From positions 1-64,000 of the forward strand of contig NZ_JAHHZO010000013.1 of NCBI RefSeq assembly GCF_018760785.1: a stretch of DNA of 64,000 nt. The letters run 5' to 3'. The notes beneath the pieces are model-generated. The model was not told the origin of the DNA. It ran no database searches and saw nothing but the letters and a program-made list of their open reading frames with translations. The position numbers and the translations under genes are program-made. This DNA comes from Rhizobium sp. CSW-27 (GTDB lineage: Bacteria; Pseudomonadota; Alphaproteobacteria; Rhizobiales; Rhizobiaceae). Shown piece by piece: positions 26,100 through 35,357 of this stretch. Every line of letters begins with the position of its first letter. Position 1 is the stretch's first letter.

Positions 26100-26423
26100 T
26101 CACTTCGTCGACGTGCGCACCCCGGCCTCATAGGCGAGCCTCGCCCATTTGCCCATCAGATCCGGATCATCGAGAGCCTCGTCGGGAACGCTCCAGTAGG
26201 GCATCAGCACCGGCTTGCCGCTCCTGCCCTCGTAGGACCATTGCCGGGCGCCGGCCTGCGCAAACAGTGGCGCCGTTTCGCCATCGGCCTTCAGCATAAG
26301 TTCGTCCCGGAGTTCGAGCGCGAAGATCACGCCGTGATGGTAGATGCCCTTGCCACCGAACATGCGGCGGATGGTGACCCGCCCCAGCGGCTCGAACAGT
26401 TCTTCGATCGCCTCATTGTCCAT
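26100..26423 (-). CDS. TfoX N-terminal domain protein
   Basis: This 107-residue stand-alone TfoX_N domain carries the typical ELFEPLGRVTIRRMFGGKGIYHHGVIFAL and PYWSVPDEALDDPDLMGKWARLAYEAG. In gammaproteobacteria full-length TfoX/Sxy regulates competence, but single TfoX_N proteins in alphaproteobacteria have no established role. It is the last gene of the Cox/XdhC operon and begins 5 bp after the MocA fusion ends, so it is probably co-translated. The context hints at a link to molybdenum-enzyme maturation, but nothing in the protein proves it. Confidence 0.88.
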   Translation of the reverse strand: MDNEAIEELFEPLGRVTIRRMFGGKGIYHHGVIFALELRDELMLKADGETAPLFAQAGARQWSYEGRSGKPVLMPYWSVPDEALDDPDLMGKWARLAYEAGVRTSTK

Positions 26424-26428
26424 GTCGT

Positions 26429-28063
26429 CTATCCCCGCAATACCCCGCCGGCGGCGGCCACCGCATCCGGCGTATCGACGTCGAGCTGCGCGGCCACCCC
26501 CAGTTCCACGTCGACGATCGGCAGACCGCAGGTCTCGATCACATGACGGGCGCCCACATCGCCTTCCAGGCGCATCAGCGCATCGAAGGTGGCACGCGGC
26601 AGGATGACGGGATTGCCGCGCTTGCCCCCACTCACCGCCCGCACGATGGCGCCTCCCTCTGCGCTGCGAAAGGCCGTGCACAGGCGGGAAAGATCCTCTT
26701 GCGTCAGCCCCGGCATGTCCGCCAGCAGCACCATCACGCCCGCGACATCGGCCAGGGCCGGGGCGCAAAGGCCGGCACGGATGGAACTTGCCATGCCGCT
26801 GGCATGATCGGGATTATCGGCGAGCACCACCGGCAGGCCGGCGAGCGCCTCGCGGATCTCCGCGCTCCGATGGCCGGTCACCGCCACCACGGGGCCGCCA
26901 AGCGCCGAGAGCGCGCGCGACGCCACCCGCCGCACCAGCGGCAATCCGTCGAATTCCGCCAGAAGCTTGTGGCCTGCCTCGCCCATGCGGCTTGCCCGCC
27001 CGGCCGCCAGCAGCAGGCCGCCGATGACGAGCGGTGCCCCGGGGCGCACAAGCCGCTCGCGCGGCTGCGGTCGCGTCGGAATTTCCATGAGAAGGCCTCC
27101 AACGCCAAGCCCCGAAAGGTCATGGGCCACCGGCTGCTCGCCGGCCAGCAGGCGCTGCAGCACCCAGTCAAAACCGTTTTCCTTCGGCGAACGCGCGCAA
27201 CCCGGCGCGCCGACGAGCGGCACTGCTCCGTGATAACCGAGCACCAGGAGATTGCCGGGATCGACCGGCAGTCCGACCTGCTCCACCCGGCCGCCGGAGA
27301 GCCGCATCGCCTGTGGCAGGACATCGCCGGCATCGACCACCGCAGAGGCTCCGAACAGCACGACGAGCCGCGGCAGGCCGGTGTCCGGTCCGCGCAGTGC
27401 AGCGCCAATCGCTCCGGCCACCGCATCCGCCCGGTGCGGCACCCGATGTTCCGCCACGAGCCGACTGCCCGATGCGCCAAGCCGCCGGCGCAGAAGATCC
27501 GCCGTCTTGTCCAGCACCGAGGATTTCAGCACCGGCAGTTCGGTCTGGATCAGCGTCACGGCAAACGGACGATAGGCCTTCACCACGATTGCCTCGCCCT
27601 CGGCCAGCACGGCGCGCGCCCGCTCCACGGCGGCTCCCGGCACGGCGAGCGGAATGATCTTGACGGTCGCCACCATGGCGCCGGCCGAAACATCGGTGCG
27701 ATCGTTGAGGCAGGCGAGCGTGATGGCGGGGTCGATGCGGTTGAAGCGGTCGATGAGGTCGCGGTCGGCGCGAAAGAGCCCGTTTTCGGTGGCGTGAAGG
27801 TTGACGCGGCCGGTCGCGGCGGGCGACAGGCGCAGCCCCGGCCCGTGCAGCGCCGTTGCCAGAAGTTCGGCCGCCGCATCCTCGGTCAGATCGCCGGCAT
27901 CGAGAACGGCAGCGGCAACTTCCGTCAGGCCGGCATCCGCCAGCCGCGCCACATCCCCGGCCGACAGGATGGTGCCCTTGGCGATACGCCCGCCCGCCAC
28001 ACTGACGCCATGCGCCAGGATCGCGCCTTCGGCCCTCTCCAGCGGCACCGGCTGGAAGATCAT
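26429..28063 (-). CDS. Fusion of MoeA-like molybdopterin-binding domain and MocA-type molybdenum cofactor cytidylyltransferase
   Basis: This 544-residue fusion has residues 1-335 resembling the molybdopterin-binding fold (AILAHGVSVAGGRIAKGTIL; VVLFGASAVVDAGDVLPQA; GAPGCARSPKENGFDW). Residues 347-544 are a MobA/MocA nucleotidyltransferase with LAAGRASRMG (352-361), LADMPG and GNPVILPR. MocA makes molybdopterin cytosine dinucleotide, the cofactor form of xanthine-dehydrogenase/CO-dehydrogenase family enzymes. The first gene overlap (ATGA) with the XdhC gene shows coupling. The N-terminal part may present the cofactor to the C-terminal transferase, which is inference from fusion. Confidence 0.9.
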   Translation of the reverse strand: MIFQPVPLERAEGAILAHGVSVAGGRIAKGTILSAGDVARLADAGLTEVAAAVLDAGDLTEDAAAELLATALHGPGLRLSPAATGRVNLHATENGLFRADRDLIDRFNRIDPAITLACLNDRTDVSAGAMVATVKIIPLAVPGAAVERARAVLAEGEAIVVKAYRPFAVTLIQTELPVLKSSVLDKTADLLRRRLGASGSRLVAEHRVPHRADAVAGAIGAALRGPDTGLPRLVVLFGASAVVDAGDVLPQAMRLSGGRVEQVGLPVDPGNLLVLGYHGAVPLVGAPGCARSPKENGFDWVLQRLLAGEQPVAHDLSGLGVGGLLMEIPTRPQPRERLVRPGAPLVIGGLLLAAGRASRMGEAGHKLLAEFDGLPLVRRVASRALSALGGPVVAVTGHRSAEIREALAGLPVVLADNPDHASGMASSIRAGLCAPALADVAGVMVLLADMPGLTQEDLSRLCTAFRSAEGGAIVRAVSGGKRGNPVILPRATFDALMRLEGDVGARHVIETCGLPIVDVELGVAAQLDVDTPDAVAAAGGVLRG

Positions 28064-28758
28064 GCGGTGGCTCCGGCAAGGTTGCGATGCCGGAAGGATT
28101 CGACGATCTCGGCCAGGATGGCGAGCGCGATTTCCTGCGGACTTGCCGCGCCGATATCGATCCCGATCGGCGCGCGGATGCGGGCAATCTCCTCTGCCGC
28201 AAGCCCCATGGCGGCAAGACGCTCCACCCGCTTCGCATGCGTCTTGCGACTGCCAAGCGCACCCACATAAAAACAGCCGCGCCGCAGCGCTTCGGCCAGC
28301 GCGAAATCATCGATCTTCGGATCATGTGTCACGGCCGCAAGCGCGGTATAGGCATCAAGCGGCCGGGCCGGGAGCACGTCCTCCGGCCAGTCAGCCACCA
28401 GATCGACACCTTCAAAGCGTTCGGCCGTCGCAAAGGCGGTGCGCGGGTCGATCACGGTCAGGTCGAAGCCGACAATGCCGGCAAGCCGCGCCAGCGCCTG
28501 GGTGATATGCACCGCGCCGATCGCGACGATACGCGGCGGTGGCAGGTGCACGTTGAGAAACAGCTGGCCTGCCTCCGTCTCCACGAGACCGGACCTGCCG
28601 GAGAGAAAGGCCGCCCTCACCGCATCCGCCAGATGCGGCGGCGCGGTGTCGCCCTCCTCCAGCACTTCGCTGCGACCGCCGGCAAGCTCGGTTACCAGAA
28701 CAGCGGCACGCCGGGCGGCACGGGCGGCATTCAGCCGGCTGAGTGAAGCGAGATCCAT
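28060..28758 (-). CDS. XdhC family protein, Rossmann (C-terminal type) half
   Basis: This 232-residue protein has the XdhC Rossmann domain: RIVAIGAVHITQALARLAG, the VIDPRTAF strand, THDPKIDDFAL and the conserved YVGALGSRKTHAKR plus APIGIDIGAASPQEIALAI. XdhC proteins bind and protect sulfurated molybdenum cofactor before it is inserted into xanthine-dehydrogenase-type enzymes. Here the N-terminal CoxI-like half is a separate gene immediately upstream, and the two genes share one base (TGATG). The split form is common in alphaproteobacteria. Confidence 0.92.
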   Translation of the reverse strand: MDLASLSRLNAARAARRAAVLVTELAGGRSEVLEEGDTAPPHLADAVRAAFLSGRSGLVETEAGQLFLNVHLPPPRIVAIGAVHITQALARLAGIVGFDLTVIDPRTAFATAERFEGVDLVADWPEDVLPARPLDAYTALAAVTHDPKIDDFALAEALRRGCFYVGALGSRKTHAKRVERLAAMGLAAEEIARIRAPIGIDIGAASPQEIALAILAEIVESFRHRNLAGATA

Positions 28759-29078
28759 CAGCCGAGCCTTTCCACATAGACGCGGATGCGGCCGCCGCAG
28801 GAAAGCCCGACACGCCAGGCGGTTTCGTCGGCCACGCCGAACTCCAGCATTCGCGCCGCGCCACTGCCGATCACGTCAAGCGCCTCGGTGATCACAGCGC
28901 CCTCGACACAGCCGCCAGAGACCGATCCTTCGAAGTTGCCCTCGCCGTCGATCACCAGATGGCTGCCCACCGGGCGCGGCGCAGATCCCCAGGTTTCCAT
29001 GACCGTGGCAATCGCCACCTTGCGGCCCTGCCGGGCCCAGTCTTCCGCCGTCAACAGCGGATCGAGACCATCGCTCAT
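28758..29078 (-). CDS. XdhC/CoxI family protein, N-terminal domain only
   Basis: This 106-residue protein is equal to the XdhC_CoxI N-terminal domain, with VATVMETWGSAPRPVGSHLVI, the conserved SVSGGCVEGAVI cysteine motif and GLSCGGRIRVYVE with a second cysteine. It should act with the following Rossmann half in handling sulfurated molybdenum cofactor. ATG at 29078 overlaps the coxE stop by 4 bp. Confidence 0.92.
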   Translation of the reverse strand: MSDGLDPLLTAEDWARQGRKVAIATVMETWGSAPRPVGSHLVIDGEGNFEGSVSGGCVEGAVITEALDVIGSGAARMLEFGVADETAWRVGLSCGGRIRVYVERLG

Positions 29079-30331
29079 GCGGCACTCCTTTGCAGAAATC
29101 GGCGCGGATCGGCGGCGCGGCTTGCCTCACCGCCAAGAGCCGCGGCCAGCGCCTCCAGGGAGTGGAGATTGTGCACCGGCCGGAATTCGTCCACATGCGG
29201 CAGCATGGCCCGCACGCCGCGCGCCCGCGCGGCAAAGCCATCGAAGCGCAGCAGCGGATTGAGCCAGATCAGCCGGCGGCAGCTGCGATGCAGGCGGTCG
29301 ATCTCGGTTTCCAGAAGATCCACCCCGTCGCGTTCCAATCCGTCGGTGATCAGCAGAACCACGGCACCGCCGCCCAGTACGCGACGCCCCCACAGCCGGT
29401 TGAATTCCTTCAGCGTCTCGCCGATCCGCGTGCCGCCCGACCAGTCGCGAACCGAGGCCGTGCACGCGTCCAGCGCCGCATCCGGATCGCGCTGGCGCAG
29501 CGCGCGGGTGACATTGCTCAGCCGTGTGCCGAACAGGAAGACATGCGTGCGGCGGCGCCTCTCCATCAGCGCATGGGCGAAATGCAGAAAAATACGGCTG
29601 TACTGGCTCATCGAGCCGGAAATATCGGCGAGCACCACCAGCGGCGGCTCGCGCCGGCTGACGCTGCGAAACTTCGGCAGCATCAGCGCCCCGCCGCTGC
29701 GCATCGCCTGGCGCAGCGTGGCGCGCGGATCGATCCGCACCGGCCGCGTCGAAGGCTGGTAGCGGCGGGTCGCGACCTCATCGAGCGGCAGCACCAGCCG
29801 CGAGATCGCCCGGCGCGCCTCGGAAAGTTCCGCCGCCGTCATCTGGGCAAAATCCGTCTGCCGCAGCACTTCGGAGCCTGAGGCGGTGAAGCGGGCATCC
29901 GTCTCCACCTGCGGCGGCGCCTCGCGCTTCGGTGTCCGCTGGTGGTTGCCGACGAGCGAATCGCTGACGCGCGCAGCAGCCGGCTTCGGCTTTTCCCGTT
30001 CGCGGCTGTCGGCCACCCGTGGCGACATCATCTGGATCATCTTTTCCACGAGGTCGCGCTTTCGCCAGAACAGGCGAAAGGCCTCGTCGAACACGGCCAT
30101 GTCCTCGCGCCGCTTGACGAAGACGGCGGCAAGCGCGGCATGAAATTCCTCCCTGGCACCGATCCCCACCGCCTCCACGGCCGCCACCGCGTCCAGCGTT
30201 GCCTGCGGCGAGGTTTTCAGCCCGGCGCGGCGCAGCACCCGCGAGAAGTGGAGAATGTTCTCGGCAAGCTTTCCCTCGCCCGCACCAACGGGCGGGAGGA
30301 GAGCGCCATCGGCTTGGTTAGGCCCGGCCAT
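29075..30331 (-). CDS. CoxE-like VWA domain protein
   Basis: This 418-residue CoxE family protein has a helical N-terminal half (residues 25-200) and a C-terminal von Willebrand A domain with the metal site DISGS (236-240), DWSGGTRIGE and ITDGLERDG. CoxE works with the AAA+ protein CoxD in maturing the active site of molybdenum hydroxylases such as carbon monoxide dehydrogenase. It starts 3 bp after coxD and overlaps the next gene by 4 bp. Confidence 0.92.
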   Translation of the reverse strand: MAGPNQADGALLPPVGAGEGKLAENILHFSRVLRRAGLKTSPQATLDAVAAVEAVGIGAREEFHAALAAVFVKRREDMAVFDEAFRLFWRKRDLVEKMIQMMSPRVADSREREKPKPAAARVSDSLVGNHQRTPKREAPPQVETDARFTASGSEVLRQTDFAQMTAAELSEARRAISRLVLPLDEVATRRYQPSTRPVRIDPRATLRQAMRSGGALMLPKFRSVSRREPPLVVLADISGSMSQYSRIFLHFAHALMERRRRTHVFLFGTRLSNVTRALRQRDPDAALDACTASVRDWSGGTRIGETLKEFNRLWGRRVLGGGAVVLLITDGLERDGVDLLETEIDRLHRSCRRLIWLNPLLRFDGFAARARGVRAMLPHVDEFRPVHNLHSLEALAAALGGEASRAADPRRFLQRSAA

Positions 30332-30334
30332 GGC

Positions 30335-31264
30335 TCAGCCCGCCGCCAGAAGTTCGGCGCGGATCTCGGAAAGAATCGCCTCGCCCTCGCCGCCACGGAT
30401 GCGGGCAATGTCCTCCTGATATTTCAGGAGCGTGCCAAGCGTATCGGAAATCGTCTCCGGGTCGAGGGCCAGCCGGTCAAGCTCCGTCAGCGCGGTTGCC
30501 CAGTCGATGGTTTCTGCGACACCCGGATTCTTGAACAGGTCGATGGTGCGCAGACGCTGCACATAGGCCACCACCTGCCGCGACAGCGCCTCGGAAGCAC
30601 CCGGCACCTTCCGCCTCAGGATCGCCAGTTCCTGGGCGGCATCGGGATAATCCACCCAGTGGTAAAGGCATCGGCGCTTCAGCGCGTCGTGAATTTCACG
30701 CGTGCGATTGGTGGTGATGATGACGATCGGCGGCTCGGCCGCGCGGATCGTGCCCAGTTCGGGGATCGTCACCTGAAAATCCGAGAGAACCTCCAGCAGG
30801 AAGGCCTCGAAGGCTTCGTCGGTGCGATCGAGTTCGTCGATCAGGAACACGGGCGCCGCCTCGCCGGCGGCACCCAATGCCTGCAGCACCGGACGGCGGA
30901 TCAGATGACGTTCACAATAGAGGCTGGTCTCCAACCGGTCGCGATCGGCAAGACCGGAGGCCTCAGCAAGCCTTATGTCCAGCATCTGCGCCGGGAAATT
31001 CCATTCGTAGACTGCAGAGGCGACGTCGAGCCCCTCGTAACACTGCAGGCGGATCAGCGGACGGTTGAGCCCGCGCGACAGCGCCTTGGCGATCTCCGTC
31101 TTGCCGACACCGGCCTCGCCTTCCAGAAACAGCGGGCGCTTCATGCGCAGCGCCAGAAAGATGACGGTCGCAAGCCCGCGGCCGGCCAGATAATCCTGCT
31201 CCTCCAGCAGCGCCTGGGTGTCATCGATGGAGGCCGGCAGTCTGCGCGCGATGTCTGATGACAT
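30335..31264 (-). CDS. MoxR/CoxD-type AAA+ ATPase
   Basis: This 309-residue MoxR-family chaperone ATPase has Walker A GEAGVGKT (49-56), Walker B FLIDELDRTDEAF, sensor 1 IITTNRTREIHDALKRRC and a C-terminal lid. Next to a VWA partner it corresponds to CoxD, which in Oligotropha-type systems helps insert sulfur and copper into the CO dehydrogenase site. ATG at 31264 is chosen; a GTG lies 18 bp upstream in frame. There are 25 bp to the flavin reductase gene upstream. Confidence 0.92.
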   Translation of the reverse strand: MSSDIARRLPASIDDTQALLEEQDYLAGRGLATVIFLALRMKRPLFLEGEAGVGKTEIAKALSRGLNRPLIRLQCYEGLDVASAVYEWNFPAQMLDIRLAEASGLADRDRLETSLYCERHLIRRPVLQALGAAGEAAPVFLIDELDRTDEAFEAFLLEVLSDFQVTIPELGTIRAAEPPIVIITTNRTREIHDALKRRCLYHWVDYPDAAQELAILRRKVPGASEALSRQVVAYVQRLRTIDLFKNPGVAETIDWATALTELDRLALDPETISDTLGTLLKYQEDIARIRGGEGEAILSEIRAELLAAG

Positions 31265-31289
31265 GATCTCTTCTCCCGTCACCCACAGC

Positions 31290-31808
31290 CTACAGCGCGT
31301 GAAATGCGCGGTCCAGATAGACGAGCGCCTGATCGTCCGGCCCGAAATGCAAGTCCACCACCTGTCCGAACAGGACGATATGGGTGGACATGCGGCGAAT
31401 GTCGATCAGCCGGCAATCGAAGGCGACAAGGGCATCGGCGAGGATCGGCGCGCCGGTGGCAAGCGTCGTCCACTCGGCCAGTGCGAAACGATCCTCCACC
31501 GGCAGGCGGTCGAAGCCGGCCAGCGCACGGGCCAGCGCCTGGTGATGTGCCGCAAGCGTGTTGAGCGCGAAGCGGCCGCTTGTCTCGAAGATCGCATTGG
31601 CTTCATTGCTGGCGTTGAGGCAGGCAAGAACGGTGGCCGGATCGTCGGAGACCGAGCAGGCGGCCGTCACCGTCACGCCGCGCCGGATGCCCTCCCACTC
31701 CGTCGTCAGCGCCTGCACATGGCCGGCATAGCGCGCCATGCCGTTGCGATAGAGGGCGGGATCGACGAGCCTCGGCTCCGGCTTTTCGGAAATCGTCACG
31801 TTCGGCAT
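31290..31808 (-). CDS. Flavin reductase-like domain protein
   Basis: This 172-residue flavin reductase family protein (HpaC-like, FMN-binding split barrel) has WEGIRRGVTVTAACSVSDDPATVLACLNASNEANAIF for the flavin site, then FALNTLAAHHQALARALAG and FGQVVDL. It should supply reduced flavin from NAD(P)H, but no partner monooxygenase is adjacent. It is the first gene of the CoxD/E-XdhC operon. ATG at 31808 abuts GGGGAGG; GTG at 31817 is an alternative start. Confidence 0.88.
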   Translation of the reverse strand: MPNVTISEKPEPRLVDPALYRNGMARYAGHVQALTTEWEGIRRGVTVTAACSVSDDPATVLACLNASNEANAIFETSGRFALNTLAAHHQALARALAGFDRLPVEDRFALAEWTTLATGAPILADALVAFDCRLIDIRRMSTHIVLFGQVVDLHFGPDDQALVYLDRAFHAL

Positions 31809-31980
31809 CCTCCCCACCGCCTGTTCCGGTCAATCCGGCGCTGAAGTCGCCGCTTGCCCTTGCAAAGCATATGGTGAACAAGGGGCGGCTTGTCCACGCC
31901 GCATCCGGATTCGACGGTCCCGATCGCCGAGGAAGCGGATTTTCCTTTGACGCCCGCCGCCGCAGGGATAAATGTGAGCC

Positions 31981-33078
31981 ATGCGCCGATTGATGAACCG
32001 ATTGCCGCCAAATTCCGGTCCGGCCGCCCTGCTGGCAGCCGGTCTTCTGGCGTTTCAGCCCGCGACGGCCGCCACGATCGGCGTCGTCGCTCCGCAGGAT
32101 GGCCCCTATGCCCTGCTCGGCCAGCAGATTCTGCGGGGCGCGCAGGCGGCCGTGGCGGCAGGCGACAGCATCGTTCCGGTGGCTGAAAGTTGCGATCAGG
32201 GCGGCGGAAAGGCCGTGGCGGACAAGCTGCGCCAGGCGGGCGCCACGGTTGCCATCGGCTTTCTCTGCGTCGAAACCCTGTCGGATGCGCTGCCGCTTCT
32301 GAAGACTGCAGCCATTGCGGCCATCACGGTGTCTGTGCGCTCGCGCATCCTGATGGAGGATGCCGCACGCTACGGCTGGCCGCTGTTCCGACTGGGGCCG
32401 GTCGATGGCGAGGAGGCGGACAAGCTCGCCGAGACCATCCTGACCCGCTACCAGAACCGGCCGATCGCACTGGTGGATGATGGTACCATCTACGGCCGCG
32501 AACTGACCAGCGCCGTGCGCCAGAAACTGGAGGCAGGCGGCATAAAGCCCGTCTTCACCGATACATTTCGGCCCGGCCAGGAACAGCAGCTGGCGCTGGT
32601 GCGTCGCCTGGTGAAGGCCGGTGCCACGCATGTGCTGGTGGGCGGCGACCGCGGCGATGTGTCGATCATGGCCCGCGATGCCGCGGCCGAAGGCGCAGGC
32701 CTCTATTTCATCGGTGGCGACGTGATGCGCGCTGCCGACCGGCCGGTTGCGTTGCGCGAAGGCGTGCTGGCGGTTGCCCTGCCCGATTACGCGACGCTGC
32801 CGGAGGCGCAAGCCGCCGCAGCCGGCCTGCGCACCGCTGGTTTCGAGCCGGACGGCTATACCCTGCCCGCCTATGCGGCCCTGCAGGTGGCAAGCGCCGC
32901 AGCCCGCGCTGCCGAAGCGAGGAAGGGCACGATCGCCGAGGCGCTTGCCGGCCTTTCCGTCGATACCGTCATCGGTCCCGTGCGGTTTCGCGCCGATCAC
33001 GAACTCGCCCGCAATCCCTTCCTGCTGCAGCAATGGAGCGGCAGCGGCTTCGAGGTGCTGGGCCCGGCGACGGAATAA
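31981..33078 (+). CDS. Periplasmic substrate-binding protein, branched-chain amino acid (LivK-like) type
   Basis: This 365-residue secreted binding protein has a signal peptide with a twin-like basic start and cleavage near residue 31 (FQPATAA), then the Peripla_BP_6 two-lobed fold (TIGVVAPQDGPYALLGQQILRGAQAAV; ALVDDGTIYGREL; GYTLPAYAALQVA). It is isolated: no permease or ATPase genes accompany it. It may serve a distant ABC importer or act as a sensor. It is divergent from the molybdenum-maturation operon, with 172 bp between starts. Confidence 0.88.
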   Translation: MRRLMNRLPPNSGPAALLAAGLLAFQPATAATIGVVAPQDGPYALLGQQILRGAQAAVAAGDSIVPVAESCDQGGGKAVADKLRQAGATVAIGFLCVETLSDALPLLKTAAIAAITVSVRSRILMEDAARYGWPLFRLGPVDGEEADKLAETILTRYQNRPIALVDDGTIYGRELTSAVRQKLEAGGIKPVFTDTFRPGQEQQLALVRRLVKAGATHVLVGGDRGDVSIMARDAAAEGAGLYFIGGDVMRAADRPVALREGVLAVALPDYATLPEAQAAAAGLRTAGFEPDGYTLPAYAALQVASAAARAAEARKGTIAEALAGLSVDTVIGPVRFRADHELARNPFLLQQWSGSGFEVLGPATE

Positions 33079-33160
33079 GGCCGGAAGCCGGATTGTGCCG
33101 GCCACCACACGGTGTTAAGCGGACCGGCCATCATCCATCTGCCTGCCGGAGGAACCCGCC

Positions 33161-33838
33161 ATGCCCTTGCCCATCCGCATTGCCCCGTCCATTCTCGCCG
33201 CCGATTTTTCGAAGCTCGGCCAGGAGGTGCGCGATGTCGTGGAGGCCGGCGCGGACTGGGTGCATCTCGACGTGATGGACGGGCATTTCGTACCGAACAT
33301 CTCCTTCGGCCCCGACGTGATCAAGGCGCTGCGCCCGCACACCACCGCCTTCTTCGACTGCCACCTGATGATCGCCCCGGCCGATCCCTATCTGGAAGCC
33401 TTCGCGCGCGCCGGCTGCGACAGCATCACCGTGCATGCCGAGGCCGGGCCGCACCTGCACCGCTCGCTGCAGACCATCCGCGCGCTCGGCAAGAAGGTGG
33501 GCGTGACGCTGAACCCGGCCGCGCCGCTATCCGTGCTGGAAAACGTACTCGACGATGTCGACCTCATCCTGATCATGAGCGTCAATCCGGGCTTCGGCGG
33601 GCAGAAATTCATTCCCGCCATGATCGAGAAGATCCGCGCTGCGAAGGCCATGATCGGCGAACGGCCGATCGAGCTGCAGGTGGATGGCGGCATCACCGTC
33701 GAAACGATCGGTGCGGCCGCGGCTGCCGGCGCCAATGTCTTCGTCGCGGGCTCGGCCATCTACAAGGGCAACGGCCTCGACGACTACAGGACGGCAGTCA
33801 CCGCCCTGCGCGGCGCCGCCGAGACGGCCCGCGCCTGA
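33161..33838 (+). CDS. rpe: Ribulose-phosphate 3-epimerase
   Basis: This 225-residue TIM-barrel enzyme interconverts ribulose 5-phosphate and xylulose 5-phosphate in the pentose phosphate pathway. It shows PSILAADFSKLG, the metal-binding HLDVMDGHFVPN, DCHLMI, MSVNPGFGGQKFI and QVDGGI with the catalytic Asp residues. The start has a good Shine-Dalgarno (GGAGGAA). It lies between the binding protein and purB on the same strand. Confidence 0.96.
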   Translation: MPLPIRIAPSILAADFSKLGQEVRDVVEAGADWVHLDVMDGHFVPNISFGPDVIKALRPHTTAFFDCHLMIAPADPYLEAFARAGCDSITVHAEAGPHLHRSLQTIRALGKKVGVTLNPAAPLSVLENVLDDVDLILIMSVNPGFGGQKFIPAMIEKIRAAKAMIGERPIELQVDGGITVETIGAAAAAGANVFVAGSAIYKGNGLDDYRTAVTALRGAAETARA

Positions 33839-33966
33839 GACACGGGAAAGGCCGCGAGCGGCCGATCCCAACGCCCCCGCCGCCCTGTCGCGCCGCCCAA
33901 GTTGAGCTTGGCGGCGCTTCTTGCTAAAGCGGGCGCAATTCCTGAAAACCGCCAAGGAAAACGTCG

Positions 33967-35268
33967 ATGATCCCCCGCTACTCCCGTCCGGAAATGGTCG
34001 CCATCTGGTCGCCCGAAACGAAGTTCCGCATCTGGTTCGAGATCGAAGCCCATGCCTGCGACGCGCTTGCCGAACTCGGCGTGATCCCGAAGGATGCGGC
34101 CAGGACCATCTGGGAAAAGGGCGGCGCGGCCGAGTTCGACGTGGCCCGCATCGACGAGATCGAAGCCGTCACCAAGCATGACGTCATCGCCTTCCTAACT
34201 CACCTCGCCGAATTCGTAGGCCCCGATTCCCGCTTCGTGCACCAGGGAATGACCTCGTCCGACGTGCTCGACACCACGCTCAACATCCAGCTGGTGCGCG
34301 CCGCAGACATCCTGATTGCCGACATGGACCGCGTGCTGGCGGCGCTGAAGAGCCGCGCCTTCGAGCACAAGGACACGATCCGCATCGGCCGCAGCCACGG
34401 CATCCATGCCGAGCCGACCACCATGGGCCTGACCTTTGCCCGTTTCCATGCCGAAATGGCGCGCAACCGCAGCCGTCTGGTCAATGCCCGCGCCGAGATA
34501 GCCACCGGCGCGATTTCCGGCGCCGTCGGCACCTTCGCCAACATCGATCCGCGCGTCGAGGAACATGTCTGCGCAAAGCTCGGCCTCGTGCCGGAACCGG
34601 TCTCGACCCAGGTCATCCCGCGCGACCGCCACGCAATGTTCTTCGCCACCCTCGGCGTGATCGCCTCCTCGATCGAGAACGTCGCGATCGAGATCCGCCA
34701 CATGCAGCGCACCGAAGTGCTGGAAGCGGAGGAATTCTTCTCGCCGGGCCAGAAGGGCTCCTCGGCCATGCCGCACAAGCGCAATCCGGTGCTCACCGAA
34801 AACCTGACCGGCCTTGCCCGACTGGTGCGCATGGCTGTGGTGCCGGCGCTCGAAAACGTGGCGCTCTGGCACGAGCGCGACATCTCGCACTCCTCCGTCG
34901 AGCGCGGCATCGGCCCGGATGCGACGATCACGCTCGACTTCGCGCTGAACCGGCTGGCCGGCGTCATCGAGAAGCTGGTGATCTATCCCGACAACATGAT
35001 GAAGAATCTCAACAAGTTCCGCGGACTTGTTCACTCGCAGCGCGTGCTTCTGGCGCTCACCCAGGCTGGTGTATCGCGGGAGGATGCCTATCGCCTCGTA
35101 CAGCGCAACGCCATGAAGGTCTGGGAAGAAGGCAAGGATTTCCTCGAGGAACTGCTGGCCGATGCGGAGGTGCGCGCCGCCCTGTCAGAAGAGGCGCTGC
35201 GCGAAAAATTCGACCTTGGCTACCACACCAAGCATGTCGACACGATCTTCAAGCGCGTGTTCGGTTAA
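33967..35268 (+). CDS. purB: Adenylosuccinate lyase
   Basis: This 433-residue fumarase-superfamily enzyme catalyses two purine steps: cleavage of SAICAR and of adenylosuccinate. The signature SSAMPHKRNPVLTENL is present with the flexible catalytic-serine loop, along with GMTSSDVLDT and the catalytic His in GRSHGIHAEPTT. It provides the step after PurC, whose gene lies about 6 kb away. A 12-bp-stem terminator follows. Confidence 0.97.
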   Translation: MIPRYSRPEMVAIWSPETKFRIWFEIEAHACDALAELGVIPKDAARTIWEKGGAAEFDVARIDEIEAVTKHDVIAFLTHLAEFVGPDSRFVHQGMTSSDVLDTTLNIQLVRAADILIADMDRVLAALKSRAFEHKDTIRIGRSHGIHAEPTTMGLTFARFHAEMARNRSRLVNARAEIATGAISGAVGTFANIDPRVEEHVCAKLGLVPEPVSTQVIPRDRHAMFFATLGVIASSIENVAIEIRHMQRTEVLEAEEFFSPGQKGSSAMPHKRNPVLTENLTGLARLVRMAVVPALENVALWHERDISHSSVERGIGPDATITLDFALNRLAGVIEKLVIYPDNMMKNLNKFRGLVHSQRVLLALTQAGVSREDAYRLVQRNAMKVWEEGKDFLEELLADAEVRAALSEEALREKFDLGYHTKHVDTIFKRVFG

Positions 35269-35288
35269 GCATCTGATCCTGAATCAAA

Positions 35289-35330
35289 AAATCAGCCGGG
35301 ACGTCCAAACGCCCCGGCTGATTTGCATTT
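35289..35330. terminator. Terminator after purB (probably bidirectional)
   Basis: The perfect 12-bp stem AAATCAGCCGGG / CCCGGCTGATTT has a 12-base loop, with A-rich and T-rich flanks. The tannase-family gene converges from the right. Confidence 0.85.
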
Positions 35331-35357
35331 CAGCCTTCCATAACGGATCGCGTAAGC

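Noticed and set aside
26543..28270. 575-codon plus-strand frame opposite the MoeA/MocA fusion
   Set aside because: It is antisense to a gene with clear nucleotidyltransferase and molybdopterin motifs and shows only low-complexity basic sequence.
31981..33078. Assigning the isolated binding protein to a complete ABC importer
   Set aside because: No permease or ATPase genes lie on either side, so only the binding-protein family can be stated.
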